64,000 nucleotides of DNA. Source: Letharia columbiana. Taxonomy: Eukaryota > Ascomycota > Lecanoromycetes > Lecanorales > Parmeliaceae. The position numbers and the translations under genes were made by a program. Position 1 is the first letter of the stretch. Each line of letters begins with the position of its first letter. This document shows positions 10,749 to 23,289 of the stretch, piece by piece. The notes under the pieces were generated by a model, which made no database searches, had not been told where the DNA came from, and saw only the letters and a program-made list of their open reading frames with translations. The DNA is taken from contig NW_023501054.1 in the NCBI RefSeq assembly GCF_014066305.1, positions 505,001-569,000 on the forward strand, written 5' to 3'.

Positions 10749-11928
10749 GTGATGGCATGACAAAATGGGACTTTTCATATTACCTCCATAGACCATGGGC
10801 ATAGATCAGACCATCTGTTTGGGTCGTTAAGTCCTTTTTCTGATGCGCCTTTGCACGCGAAGAAGCTTTGAATGCTACGATCCGACCACTGTCTCAATCA
10901 AAGACTTTGTCTTCATGCATTACCCCAGAATGAATGGCTTCGATGGCGGTAACAGTGCCGACATCGGCCCGGTACTGATGTGACAAAACCTAGCGTTCAA
11001 GACCGGCAGCATGATGGGCGCATTTATCATTTCACTGAGCCCCTTCGACTGAGATCACCCGAGGGTTGGGAACAAGTAGGAGTTCTTCGCGGGCTGAGAC
11101 CTAGCGGAACGAGAGTCGCAACAATAAGCATGTGTTGCACTTTACTGGTGGCTATCCTCTATCCATGGGTGGTAGTACGGTCACGGTGGAGGATACGGTT
11201 ATGGATAGAGAACGTAATACCGTATCACCCATCTCAAAGACAAATCTCCATCAGTAGCATATACCTTCTCGTAGATTATAGATTCTGCCCTTGAATAGAT
11301 CGTCCTGCTCAGGAGAACAGAAGATCAATTACCACTGCTATCTACTACCTTTCTTGTCCCCCTTGCTACTGGTACTGCCGTACTATCATCTATCAAATCA
11401 TTGCTCTCGCTGATAGCTCTTTGTTCTACAAAACCACGTCACCATCGCTTGGTCTCGCGGTCTTTTTAATTATTTACGCCCCAGTCTCGTTTAGTTTACA
11501 TAATTATTAATGGGATGCTTGAACAGTCAGATGTATTGTTCTAATTCTTTTCGCCATTGATGGAAGCTTGACCATGAGGTGAATGATACAGCACTATAAG
11601 TAATGTGTACTCTTCACAGATAAATCTTTTATTCATTGGTGTATATGTCTTGTTCAAGGATTATAATACTGCACCGTTGAGGTGCAACAGATGCGTTGTC
11701 TATTGTGTAATCGCAATCGAGCTACAACTGTACAGAGCGCACTCTTCCTCACATGTTGCAAAATTGAACCAAAACTTTCAGAATAAGCCTCCAAGTGTCT
11801 GTCCAAAAGTGCGTCTGTTGCCACACTTTCTAATCCTTCCAGGCCATCAGGGTTTCTTTCTTAACGCTCCCATCTTTGGCCCGCAAATACTATACCTCAA
11901 CGCCACCAGATGACAGCCTTCCTCCTGT
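10749..11928. other. Spacer without recognisable gene
   Basis: Only short open frames in competing directions are present and none has recognisable motifs. The stretch is of ordinary composition with no long repeat. It probably holds the 3' end of the old yellow enzyme transcript and the downstream side of the minus-strand genes to its right. Confidence 0.5.
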
Positions 11929-12141
11929 TCAGGCGATCGCGCCTACGATACCATAGCGGTCGTGACTATTCTCCTCGCCGCCCTTGAGACACTTCAAACA
12001 TCTTACTCCGCTGGAAGAGACGCGTTCCACCGGTGAGCCTTCAGTTGATCCTTCAAGTCCAAATGGCGCCACAACCTTCATAACCTCTCCTCTGCGTTCA
12101 CCCGGTTTCAGATAGTCCAATGAAACGTTTGCTAGGGTCAT
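11929..12141 (-). CDS. Hypothetical small protein or 3' exon
   Basis: A 70-residue frame from ATG 12141 to TGA 11929 with no recognised domain. Just upstream on the same strand a plausible 52-nt intron (12152-12203, GTAGCT ... ACCAG) would join this frame to an earlier stretch reading HQNNSRVS. The real start may therefore be further upstream, or the segment may be the tail of the adjacent broken F-box-like gene. A Cys-x2-Cys-like CLKCLKGG occurs near residue 50. No function is proposed. Confidence 0.25.
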   Translation of the reverse strand: MTLANVSLDYLKPGERRGEVMKVVAPFGLEGSTEGSPVERVSSSGVRCLKCLKGGEENSHDRYGIVGAIA

Positions 12142-12254
12142 CGAGACACGGCTGGTGAGTTTGTCAGCAGGTGTTTATTTTCGGGAGCGGCTCAGATAGC
12201 TACCTGTTGTTCTGATGCTGCTTTCTTGAGTAAAGTAAAAGGGTACCTCCAGCT

Positions 12255-13257
12255 TTAATCGTCAACTCTGCATTCTGGACTATGGAAAATTTGACCAGGG
12301 CAGAAGCATAAGTACTTCCTATCACCTTCGTATTCGACGCTGCTCAAGCTGTCAATGTGAAGCCAAATCTTTTTGGAATGATTGAAATGCCCTCTTTCAA
12401 TCGTGTACTCGTCTCCGTAGCCTTGCGCACTAAATTTCGCCAATGAAATGCTCCCTGTGGCCTGTCGCATACACATTTCCTCCTCATCCAAGTCTTCCTC
12501 GAGGACTACTACGAACCACTTGACATATTCTTCGTCTAGTAGTTTGTGGTTCATCATAGACTGCTCGTGCCTTGCTTTCATGTCTTGGAGGGTGGATTTG
12601 CTTTCTTTTTGTAGAAACAAATTGTCTGGGATCGAGCCAGGGAGTTGAATGGTGGCTCTGGTAAGGTTTGACAAAGTTGCGAAGAGGTAAAGCACGAACT
12701 GGATGTCAAGACCGTCAGCGTGCTCGTGCCAGGGACCCATTGACATCCGAGGCTTCCCACCAGTGGACCAAGTCGCAATCTCATTTTCGATGAAGACGAT
12801 AGAGACATGCTGGAGCCGCGTGATAGCTCGCAGAGCCTTGCAAAGGTCTTGGATATTTCTGAGGGTGTTCATCATATCAGTGGGGCGGTCCGGATGTGGG
12901 GGCTAGATCTCAAACCTCAGATGTGGGATGTTGGCGTAGTCGTTGCGCTGGATCTGGCGAGCTCGAACGGATGATTTGGCTAAGCCGTCAAAGCCGGCCT
13001 CTTGCCACGTGATTCTGTAGACATAGTGCTTCCGCCGTCTCAAGAGGTCCAAGACCTCTTCAGATGTTTGTTTACTGACTAGTAGGAGGGGAAGTGTGAA
13101 GTTGCTATACTCGCTAGGGAGGATATCCTCGTGTATCCGCTTGACGTCTGGACATGACGCACTTGGGAAAATATTCTTCGTACACCTGTAGGCGTAGCTC
13201 GAGAAAAAGAGCGAGGAACTTGGAGTAAAGGGTGACGGATGGAATGTTTGTTGCCAT
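12255..13257 (-). pseudogene. Broken F-box/2EXR-like fungal gene
   Basis: Starting at ATG 13257 the frame reads a typical fungal 2EXR/F-box-like opening (FLALFLELRLQVYEEYF), which in the family is followed by a helix with LLLVSKQTSEEVLDLL. Here the two halves are in different frames, with the shift in the TTTTCCC run near 13160. The second frame then runs through HLRFEI to a TAG at 12903-12905. After that stop it continues in the same frame without interruption for about 215 codons (12255-12899) with family-like sequence (LQHVSIVFIENEIATW). CAG to TAG on the coding strand would be a CpA to TpA change. I read this as one gene of about 333 codons disabled by one frameshift and one nonsense change. 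A sequencing indel could explain the frameshift but not the TAG. Confidence 0.7.
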
Positions 13258-13495
13258 ATCCGTAATTGTGAGGAACCTCGTGGATGTAATTGTATGCCGA
13301 ATTTCAATCAAATGAAAAGAAGAGTTTTAGCTGGAAGTGAGGCCTGTTGTTGCTCCGGTGTTGTTGATCGGTGATTTGTGTCTTGTCTTACAGTTAGGTG
13401 CTGAAAAGATCAAGACACAAATATTGCTACTATTGATGAGTCACAGCCAATGCCCAGAACGCGTAAACAGAGTCTTACGTGATTGAGAGATCTTT

Positions 13496-13693
13496 CTACC
13501 TGGTCACTTTTAAAGGATTTCTCCTGCCATTTTTATATGTATACTTTAGGAGTTTAGCATCGTCCGTTAAAGCTTCCAGCCCTGTCTCAAATCCTGGAGT
13601 CAGAGTGAAATATAGTTCCACTTCTAAACAACTGATGATTGGCGAATTCGATAGGAGGCTGACGAGGTTCCGAATCACGTTCGATTGACGCAT
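13496..13693 (-). pseudogene. Fragment of a second F-box/2EXR-like copy
   Basis: A 60-odd-residue frame reads VIRNLVSLLSNSPIISCLEVEL followed by TGLEALTDDAKLL. This resembles the middle part of the fungal 2EXR/F-box-like proteins (helix, then short beta strand, then acidic helix). The N-terminal and C-terminal parts that should surround it are not found in any frame nearby. It lies just upstream of the larger broken copy at 12255-13257, which suggests an old tandem duplication, a common setting for RIP. Family assignment rests on pattern memory and is tentative. Confidence 0.35.
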
Positions 13694-13699
13694 GGTTGC

Positions 13700-16600
13700 A
13701 CCAAATTGAACTTCGTCTTCAACGGCGAAATGACAATTGCCGTCAATCCTCAGAGGAGAGCTTCTTCATCGTCGAACCATGCTTCGAACGAGAGCTTCTG
13801 AAATCTGGCAAAGACGTGGGACTCCATATGGCCAATCATCCGTCGGAGGCATAGACCTGTACACCTCTTGCATCACGAGAGCCCATTCCGCGTAGAAATT
13901 GCGTCGCCATACATTCGATCCCCCATGTATGATACCATGTACACTAGACGTGTCCGAGAAGCAGACGACATGGCAAGTTTCCATGCCACTGATCGTTTTT
14001 GTATATAAGAACGGGCGCGGCCTCGAAATCTATGGCGCGACTTGTCCGTAGGATCGTAGGATACACGCGTCCCTGCCCCTGGGTATTCCATTCCCACTCG
14101 TGCTCACGCCCCTCGGCCTTCTTTTCCAGCTCTCTTTCGTCGTTGTCTCTGTAACCCTCGCTTACAGCTTTTCTCCCTACAGTTGTATGAGGAGTGTGAT
14201 TTCAAGAAGCGGTGGGATTGAAGAGATAGCGGTATACTTGTGAGCGGATCTCTGTAGACCGCGGTCAGTATTTGAGTTGGGCCAATCGGTCAATAACGTT
14301 AACAGCTCATCAGGTTAAACACAAAAAATTGGCACTTCGTACCAGCCGGGGTTTCGAGGGTGATGCCATACCTAGATGCTGGTCGAACATGGCGCCATCC
14401 TCCAGTCCCATTTCGCATTGAGGATGGCAGGCTGCCGAAACACCTCAATTGGTGCAATGCCCCAGGCTTTACAATTGCAGGTGCTGATGGGACTATGCTT
14501 CAGTACACGGTCAAACAGAAGTCTGCTAACACAATCCCATACGCGACGCGAGGCGCTAACGGCTTGGCATTCTCTATGCCCTCAAGCCCACTGTACGTTG
14601 GTAAGGGATTAGGAACAGGCGGCAGACCCAATGCATGTCTCAGCGTCTGGGAACCACGACCTAGGTATGCCACAAGCCGTTCGACCTGCTAAAAACGTAT
14701 ACAAAAATTGTGCTAGCTGCGCCACCAGCGCTGACAGCTCGTCCGAGCATGTCCTTACGCAAAGCCTGCCGTGCTTACTTCTCCCAGCAACGTCAATCGT
14801 ACAAGTTGACCCTCTGCTTCCTCGATACATGGCCTCGTTTGGTCCAATAATGTCACAACAAATGCAACGTCGCCTTCAATGACTGCAGACTGCCTGCCTC
14901 GAATGTGCTAGCTACAAATTGCTTTCTTGCATCCTCCGTCTTCGAACTCCGTCCCAATATCCAGCAGGCTATGCACGGGGCACCAAACAGGAAAGATAAT
15001 GGTTGCCATTGGCAGAACGAGGAGGGTACCCGAACGAAGATGGTAACGTCCCAACAACATAACCCAGTGTGGGATCAAGCCGGCAGCCGCAGAATCAGAC
15101 ACGGCTCTTACCAACAGGTTGCGCTCTTCCCTGGGTCAGACGGATCGGTTGTGGATGCGGGCACGTGCTGATGGCAATGAATCGAGCGGGCATCTGGTAT
15201 CTCACATCGCCAGAAGACATCCGTGGAGGATGCAGGGTGCTGGATGGGGGATCCTGTACGATCTCATGATACGAGTCCGCCGGAGTCGTTGCCGAAGCGG
15301 GGCAGAGTCTACGTACTGCGGCTAGACAGCGACACCACCTTGACGGTGTGGTGACATTGCTTCTCAACCAATAAGGAAGCCTGTGGGATGTCGAGAGAAG
15401 GCTCCCACAAATTGTGAGGCAAAGCACAGAGGCGCACAAAGTCACCATCACAAATCGTCTTTGAAGACCATCAGAGACCACGGCTTGGTCACACTGTAAT
15501 TTGCGCCACCTGCCATCCCCGCCCATAGGCGTCCTCGGAAAGCGTGGCGTGGTAGTCAGACTCTGGCGCCCGTTGAGAAGCGGAAGATCTTCCGAGGGAG
15601 CTTCGTGGTGAAAAGTCTCATCAATAGGTAAATGCTACGACATCTTGTCCACTTGGCCATTTCATCGACACACCGCCAGAATCCTGGTGAATCCATCGAG
15701 GTCAGGCCTCGAAACAATGATAGGATGGCTCTTTGGCTACAGGCTGCTCCTTAGTTGCATTTCTAGCTCCTCTGCTTGCTTACCATGCAGCGAAATCTAG
15801 GGGAGTAAAGACGGATTCCTCCGACGCGAGCGATCATGCGCTACATTGGACTTGCCAGCACCTCGCTACACGACAACCAATGGAAGCCTGTGTGGCAGTG
15901 GCCCGATCTCCGATGCTACAGTATCTTTGTGTTTTCCTTATTCCTACCGAGGACAAGCGCGGGTGGGCAGTGAGACCCTCTCCTACCGTTATCGATAGCG
16001 GGATTTATGACTTGCACTATTTCTCCGATGGCTCTTCCAATCTAGGTACTTTCTTTTTCGTCGCGTTTACTCGATTCGTTCGTCCGACATAGAAGGAGGA
16101 ATAACATGCCGGCCAAAGATCTTACAATATGGTTTGGCTGGCAAAACACTACCGCCGATCTCCAAGCAAGAGAATGCACGTGCGATCTTACCACGGCGTG
16201 CTGACCGCATTATAAACATAGCTAAGAACATTTGGCAAGCTCACGATGTCAATCCCATGAGCGGATGATGCATGCCTCGCACCAGCTGCTTGGCTTTTTT
16301 GAACGTATAGGGTGGGTCCACGAGGTGCATTAGGGGCAATAAAAGATCTACAGGGTACCGGCAGCGCGTCCAGCCCAGTCAAAGAACATGCATCTTTTTC
16401 CAATTCCTGAGTTCCTTCCTCTACAAGAATAGGTCGGATGGATTGATGGTGAATTGTTGAATTGATGGAACGATGGATTGATTGATTGCTGCAGTCATGT
16501 CAATCAACGCTGTCTTGTCTCCAGCTTACTTACAGCGCCTCAAGGCGGCCAATGATGATATGCCTCGGCCCACTCATTCGCCGAACGATTCGCTACCCGT

Positions 16601-17524
16601 TCACACCTTTTACCGACAGTCTTTCCTCTCACATGCACTGTTGATCCCTCTGAATTCGGGACCGACTGATCTTTACAGAAGACTTGCATATTATGCTGCA
16701 TATCGCAACCTTTTTTAACTGGGCAGGGAGCTACTTTAGGAAGTGGCTTTTCCTCAAGCGACAAATTGCGTCCAGAGTTGATGCGGTGCAACCCACTCTC
16801 GAGTCTTGCACCCCGCGCTTGCTGCAGGCTGCATGACATTGATTTCCCAGCGCCAACAAAGCCACCATTCAGCACCATCACCATAGCTCTTCTCGCTACT
16901 TCCAAGATGCTCATTGTACGATTCGCTGGAAGACATAATTCATGGTGCGCTTACAACTCGCCTTATCTAAACCGAATGGGCAAAGTCGCCCGACCCCACA
17001 ATGCATCTGTTCTATTCTCGGACTCGGAATCTCTATCCTTCCCGCCAAGGACTAGGTCATCATGCATACTACGACCCTGTCAGCATTGGAGAGAAAGAAA
17101 GAAGAGAAAAAAAAAGCCGCACGTACACACTTTACCCGTACGTAAGGAGATGCTCGACCGCAGACGGCCCATCTTGAATTCGCCTACATCTCCGGCTAGG
17201 TTGTCACCCAGCTCACCGCACGATTCCTGTAAACAAGGCGGTCATTATTCGTTCTAAGGTTTCGATAGTCTTGCAGATACGAGCTGTCAGCCTGGTCCTT
17301 GTCTTCTTCATCCTTCTCGTCCTATGACCACCATGCCGTCTCTACCGCGACTCTCTTGCTTGGCGTGACTTGTTTACCTCTTCTCTCATATGCCTCTCGA
17401 GTGCCTTCACTTTTAGGCTTTCTTTCGCGTTGTTTTCTTGTAATTGACAGCGCACATGTGCACTTCGAATACCTTCTTAATACTATTCTAATTGTCGACT
17501 CGCCATTACACCCCGCTTTTCAAG
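13700..17524. other. 3.8-kb spacer without recognisable gene
   Basis: Open frames up to 163 codons occur on both strands but they overlap each other and lack known motifs or consistent splice-linked extension. Base composition is normal. A TATATAAG box-like sequence lies near 14003 on the plus strand. The region may contain non-coding RNA, fast-evolving small genes or relics too decayed to read. I see no repeat or transposon signature. Confidence 0.5.
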
Positions 17525-19847
17525 ATGCTTCGACGCCTTGCCCTGATCCTCTCCCTCTCCTCTCTCTCCTCCCTTTCTCATTCCAAACCCATTACCGCTG
17601 AGGCTGCCAACGCTGGAGCTGCGTCCAACTCAGCGGCCAGCCAAGGAAAACTCTCAACCGAGGGCTCTACAACCTACGATGGCGTCGCGCTCGCTGGGAT
17701 TGAGGCGGCCCCTGCGGTCTCAGATGTCATTGCCGCCGCTATCTCCCAAGCCGGCTGGACTATCGTTGTCGACAGTCAGCAAAGTGCCAATGGTTACTTA
17801 GGGACTAACGCCATCGACGGCAACACCTCCACGTTCTGGCACTCCGAGTACTCACCAGTACTTGTACAATTGCCCCACAATGCCACCATTGATATGAAGA
17901 CTGCCAGCCTCGTCGGCAGCATCACTTACCTCCCAAGACAAGATGGTCAAAGCAACGGCAGGATTGGTGAACACATTATTGAGCTCAGGTAAGCCGGAAC
18001 CCTTGAATTATTTCGTAGATCAACGCTTATGTCGCTCGCGCGTATGCAGTCCCGACGGCGTCACCTATACAACAGTAGCCTTCGGGACATGGATCGATGA
18101 CGCCACCCTCAAGACGACGACCTTCACCCCCTTCACCGCTCGGTATCTACGTATCATCGCCCTTTCGGAGGCCGGAAATAGAGGGCCCTGGTCCTCCGCC
18201 GCAGAAATCAACGTTTACACTGCCGCCGGTTCCGCGCCTCCGTCGCCTGTTGGGAAGGGCAAGTGGGTCATGACGGTTGATTTCCCCCTCGTGCCTGTCT
18301 CCATAGCTCATGAATGGTCCACTGGTTCGCTGCTCGCTTGGTCGTCATATACTCCCAGCTCCTTCGGGGGCTCCCCAGGCACAACCACCTACACTGCAAC
18401 CTTCAATCCTGCTACAGATCTTGTTACACAAGCCGTAATCACCAACGTGGATCATGACATGTTTTGCGAAGGACTGTCGTTGGACTTCACTGGACGGATT
18501 ATTGCTACTGGGGGGAAACACTGATGCGGCCACGAGTTCTTATGACCCTACGGCCAGTGATTGGACTGCTCAAGCAGTAAGTTTTTGCTCCCCGGCTAAG
18601 GCCTATAGGGTTACAGACGTTACAAATGGGAAACCCTCGCTAAGTTCTAATGTCTCCAGGCCCTGAACATTCCCCGCGGCTATCAAGCCCAAGTGACTAC
18701 CTCCACCGGCACACTGTTCACGATAGGAGCATCATGGAGTGGAGGCCAGGGTGGCAAGAACGGCGAGCTCTACAGCACTAGTGCCAACACCTGGACCGAA
18801 CTTTCTGGTTGCCCGGTTGCGCCTATCCTCACAGCCGACGCGCAAGGTATGCATAACTTTCCTTCGTCTGGTCCTAGCGATGGCCGACGACGATGTAAGC
18901 ATGCTGACGCTTGATTTCTAGGCGTCTATCGCGCTGATAACCATGCCTGGCTTTTCGCCTGGAGTTCCGCCTATGTCTTCCAAGCTGGTCCCTCACAGGC
19001 CATGAACTGGTTTCTCACCACCGGAACGGGGTCCCAAACTGGAGTTGGGACCCGAGCATCGGATACCGACTCCATGTGTGGCAACGCCGTCATGTATGAT
19101 GCGGTTGCCGGGAAAATCCTCACCGTTGGTGGATCACCGGACTACCAAGATTCCAACTCCACCGGCAACGCCCACGTCATCACGCTCGGCACCCCGCCCG
19201 CGACTCCCACCGTTCAAACCATCGGCTCCATGGCCTACGCGCGTGCCTTTGCCAATTCTGTCATCCTCCCCGACGGCACCGTCTTTGTCACCGGTGGCCA
19301 AGTCTCGGCTGTTCCCTTCTCGGACGCCACGTCCCAGTATATCCCCGAACTCTTCAATCCGGCCAGCAACACCTTCACCCAAATGGCGCCTGCCTCCATC
19401 CCCCGCAACTACCACTCCGTTGCGATTCTTCTCTTCGACGGGACCGTGGGCAACGGGGGGGGCGGTCTCTGCGGCACCTGCGCCACGAATCACTTCGACA
19501 TGCAGATTTGGAATCCGCCATACCTCTACACCAGCTCCGGCGGCCTCGCCACCCGTCCCGTGATCAACAGCATTTCGGCGGCCAGCGTCGCCGTCGGCAA
19601 GACTTTCTCCATCACGACCAACGTGGCATGCTCCGCGTTCAGTATGATCCGCATGACCAGTACGACGCATACGGTCAACACGGACCAGAGGAGGATTGCC
19701 TTGACGGCGGGGACGACGGCCGGGACCACGTACACGTTTACGGTGCCCAAGGATCCGGGGGTGGCGGTGCCGGGGCACTGGATGGTGTTTGCGCTGGCGG
19801 GTGGAGTCCCTGCGGTGAGCAAGCAGCTGCAGGTCACACTGACGTAG
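17525..19847 (+). CDS. Galactose oxidase-type copper radical oxidase (frameshifted)
   Basis: Four exons are inferred: 17525-17988, 18050-18576, 18660-18846 and 18922-19847, with introns of 61, 83 and 75 nt. The product is about 700 aa, close to secreted Fusarium galactose oxidase (680 aa). It has a signal peptide (MLRRLALILSLSSLSS), an F5/8-type-C-like N-terminal domain (AIDGNTSTFWH, LPRQDGQSNGRIGEH), a kelch-type propeller and a C-terminal Ig-like domain. The family's copper site and cofactor residues are all present: Cys at 18465 (MFCEG), cross-link Tyr at 18681 (RGYQ), stacking Trp at 18735 (SWSGG), Tyr-His at 19410-19415 (NYHS) and His at 19668 (THTVNTDQRR). The enzyme oxidises primary alcohols of galactose-like sugars to aldehydes outside the cell. 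One defect is seen: six G at 18510-18515, where five would keep frame (ATGG to NTDAATSSYD). Without a correction the protein stops about 300 residues in. Confidence 0.9.
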
Positions 19848-22656
19848 CGTGCAGCACGGGATGGATGGGAGGGTCGACTTCGGCGAGATGAGGGATGTGG
19901 GATGCGGGATGACATGAACGCTGCACTGCTCGTTACGAGAGCCAGCTGATAATTGTGATAATTGTAATTCCCGATAGCTAAATAATGCCATGATTGACCC
20001 TCTCCCGCCGCTTATTCTGCAGCCGGGGTTTCCCAGCTCAACAAATGGAAGGGTCTAAAAGCCAAAGGTCGCCTTTTAGCGAAGCTAAAGTATCTTACCT
20101 TAGCTTAGGTACAGGTCATTGCCTAGTGCGGATGGTAGCGGGATGACATGCATGAGCCGGGTTCACGTGGGGGGGCATGACTGGGCTGGACCCTCGTCTA
20201 ATTTTTGACGAAGGAGCCTCTACTAGATGCATTAAAGCTTCTTGGCATTTTAGAGTAAGTAAGTACTTTAGGTCACCGATTATTGAGGTCCCTACGGTAG
20301 GTACCTAGAACAAGTCATTAGCATCACCAGTGAAGCTCCGAAACATCTTCCCTCTAGGCCTCACCGAGCCGATTGCATGCTGAGGCCGAAAACCGGTTTT
20401 CAGCTTCGTGATCTTTATCTTTTGGGGCCTTCAACCGGTTGAGGTTGGTTTCGCCTGCTGGAAAACGTGGTGCCTCTGCGTGGCATGACATTTCCTCCAG
20501 TCTCTTATTTGGCCTTGGATCTATCTCTTACTGTCTTTTATCTACCGACTTAATGGTTTGGGTTTGAGATTCTGACGATCAGTCCTACAGGCTACCTTGA
20601 TCTGAAGATCCCAATAACTTATTTAATTTTATTGATTGAGAAGGGTAAGAAGTGTTTTGCCATTTGTTTTGTTTTTTTTTTTCCAGCGACTTAAATATAT
20701 AAGTCATTTTTAATCGGAAATTAAACGCGCAGTCTAACCCGCCTTTCCTTGACTAAGAAGGAAGGAAGGAAGGAAGGAAGGAAGGAAGGTAGGAAGGAAA
20801 TCATGTAATGCGGTGTACGAAGGTATGCGAGGCAAATGCAATGTCATGATTGAAAAAAGATCCATAATTCCATCTCTGTCGTAATGCATAAAAGTAATGC
20901 ATCATGGAAAGTTTAACGGAAATTTAAGAGAAAGGTTTGAACGTACCGAGTAGAAAAGTACTTTTTTGATAAATAAGGCAGTGGTCATGCGGGCTGTGAG
21001 CCTGTGCCATGGGCGCCATGCGGCTAGGCTCTCTTGGGAAGACCGATCCGCGCCCTCGGGATTGTTTTGTGGATCATCTTGCCCATGTGTGGGCCTGTTG
21101 CCCACGGGTGTGGTGCCTGCGTGAAGTATTGATCATCCGATGAACACATTTTTACTTTACTTTACTATACTTTACGTATGCGCCACTTAAAATAACTTAG
21201 CCAGCTCTCCCTCATAACCGCACTGGGTCCTTCCCGGTGTCGGCCCTTCGGCTTCGTTCCGTCGTTCTTCTGGTAATGATCTGCCATCTTCTCGCTCGAG
21301 AGAGAGCAAGATCGGAGATGCCCCCGTGGGAAGACTTGGAACATCTACCGTAGTACCTTAGCTCTTCTCCACTGGCCGATAGGAACCGTCGACGACGTTG
21401 CGGCTTGCAGGACGCAATGCGAACGCCTATTCCTGCAAGAGTGTTGTCATGATGGCATTTCACGCGGATGGCGTATTCCCCGTTCAACATCCCACGTGCA
21501 GCTGGCTGGGCGTGGTACAAGATTTCAATTTCGGGGCTGCAGATGGAGGAGGAGGAGGAAGATCTCGCGAGGCCGAGGACGTCCAGTGGGGAATGCGGTC
21601 CTGGCCGCTGATAGTAGTGCGGCTCAACGCTGCATGTGGCTGCACGGTGGATCAAGTGCAAGGAAGATCATCCGAAAGTGTCAGATGATCTGCACAACTC
21701 TTCCCATGCGATTGTGAAAGCTTGATTGTTCGTCGCTCCTATCTACATCCGGCTGTGGCGGAAGGGGATACTGGAATCTTAGAAAGCGGCCTCCTTCGAC
21801 TAGGATGAGGAAGGAGTCTAGATTCTATGTATCGCTTCCACTTCTATATTTCCTCCATTCTACAAATTAACACTTTCGAGACTTTGTAGAGCTCAAGCAT
21901 CATCACAAGACAGATCCCTTCAAGCTTGTCATCCGTCTATTGCTACACTTTCTCAGACTTTTGTGGCTTGGTCTTTATCGGGCCTAGATCAAGCACAACA
22001 AAATCACTGACAGTAACGGCGCTTTATTAGATATGGCAATCACAACGTGCAATCCCGAACTCTGTCTGCGTGGAGAATCATCCGCTTTGTCCGCAAGCCA
22101 CTTCGGCTTCTCGGTCCGGTTCTATCGCAGATTACACCACAGCTGCTTATGGTTCCTTGAGCCAAAACCATACACCAGAGGTCGGAATGAATGGATGTCG
22201 TTATAATTTATAGTCCGCAGCGCAATCATACGGGCGAACAACGGAAGGGAAGAGCAGAGAGGGAGAGCGTGGAAACGGCGAAGCTGAGCTAACTTCCTGT
22301 GCTGCTTACGACGTAGAAAACGCTCACAACATGACTCCGATCGACAACTCGACATTCAGGCCGCAGGCTTTCTGGATACAGAAAGCGACAAGGTGAGCGT
22401 AGAAAGCAAGTACTTATTTGAAGCTTCTGAGAAACCCTCTTGCACAGATGGTTTTTCCTCAGTTATCCGCATTAGAACTCAAACTTGCGCAGCGGTTTGA
22501 ACATTGCTCGATGACATGACTCTATACGAAATAATGCCTTTGTTCATCTTTCATGGCTATGCATGGGTCCTTGCAATTACTTTCTACCTGATACTTTCCC
22601 CTTGGACAATCATTCTCCACTCGCATACGTTATCCAAAGCGTACTCCACAACGGTC
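19848..22656. other. 2.8-kb spacer without recognisable gene
   Basis: Overlapping frames at 21212-21717 on both strands have no known motif. The stretch includes AT-richer segments, a T10 run near 20670, GGAA repeats and GGTACCTA/CTTAGGTA-like short motifs around 20080-20310. No gene is supported. Confidence 0.5.
20757..20799 (+). repeat. (GGAA)n microsatellite
   Basis: About ten GGAA units, one of them interrupted by GGTA, lie in the spacer after the galactose oxidase gene. This is an ordinary tetranucleotide microsatellite. Confidence 0.9.
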
Positions 22657-23289
22657 ATGATGCCTTACCAGCACACCGCGTTCGCGATCTTGACACTGTT
22701 TGCCCACCTTGGCCTAGCAGTCACACCGGTGGCAATACCCCAAGACAACAAGATAGATGGCTACGTCGGATACATGCCCACACCACCGACCAGCGACTGG
22801 TTGACAACGACATACTGCTACTGCTCCCAACCGCACCATCTGCAGGCGCCCGCCTTCGACGAGGGCTCCTTCTTCCAATGGGAATACTACAACTACCACC
22901 AAAACGCCACCTTCGTCATGCACCGCCGCTGTCAAGCCAACCACGCGGAGACGAGGACGTGCGTCAACTCCAAACACGTGCACTGCGACCTCGCCGTCGA
23001 CGGCGATTGCGAGGGCAACATGCTCTGTACCTCCTGGCCCCGAGCGCGTGCGCTCGGGGAGAGGGACGCTGGGGTTGTGGAGAAGGATCACTGGTGCATG
23101 TCGCTGGATGATCGGGGCTTCTTGGGCGTGAGTGACAGTATCATCTGGAACGCCCAGGAGAGGGGTTTGACGCGGAAGGGCGGGCAGGGGCGCAGTGGGA
23201 CGTCGGACGGGGAGGTCGAGGCGGTTTGCGGGGGGCTGTGCCGGGAACGGGTGGGGATGCCGATGTTGAAGGGGGGATCAGAACGCTAG
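22657..23289 (+). CDS. Small cysteine-rich secreted protein, candidate effector
   Basis: The frame beginning at ATG 22657 gives 210 aa with a clear signal peptide (about residues 1-26, core TAFAILTLFAHLGLA, cleavage near TPVA). An upstream in-frame ATG at 22516 would bury that peptide inside the chain and is less likely. The mature part has ten cysteines, an even number, in the pattern CxC, C, C, C, C, C, C and CxxxC, which suggests disulfide bonding outside the cell. No known domain is recognised. The N-terminal half is aromatic-rich and the C-terminal half is glycine/arginine-rich (about residues 165-210), where base composition becomes very GC-rich. Secreted cysteine-rich proteins in RIP-bordered fungal regions are often effectors, but that role is inference only. 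Confidence 0.65.
   Translation: MMPYQHTAFAILTLFAHLGLAVTPVAIPQDNKIDGYVGYMPTPPTSDWLTTTYCYCSQPHHLQAPAFDEGSFFQWEYYNYHQNATFVMHRRCQANHAETRTCVNSKHVHCDLAVDGDCEGNMLCTSWPRARALGERDAGVVEKDHWCMSLDDRGFLGVSDSIIWNAQERGLTRKGGQGRSGTSDGEVEAVCGGLCRERVGMPMLKGGSER

Noticed and set aside
19134..19991. 285-codon minus-strand frame, Arg/Gly-rich
   Set aside because: It lies antisense to the galactose oxidase coding exon and results from GC-rich third positions there.
22563..23111. 182-codon plus-strand frame overlapping the secreted protein
   Set aside because: Arg/His/Pro-rich shadow frame with no signal peptide; the other frame has a clean signal peptide and spaced cysteines.
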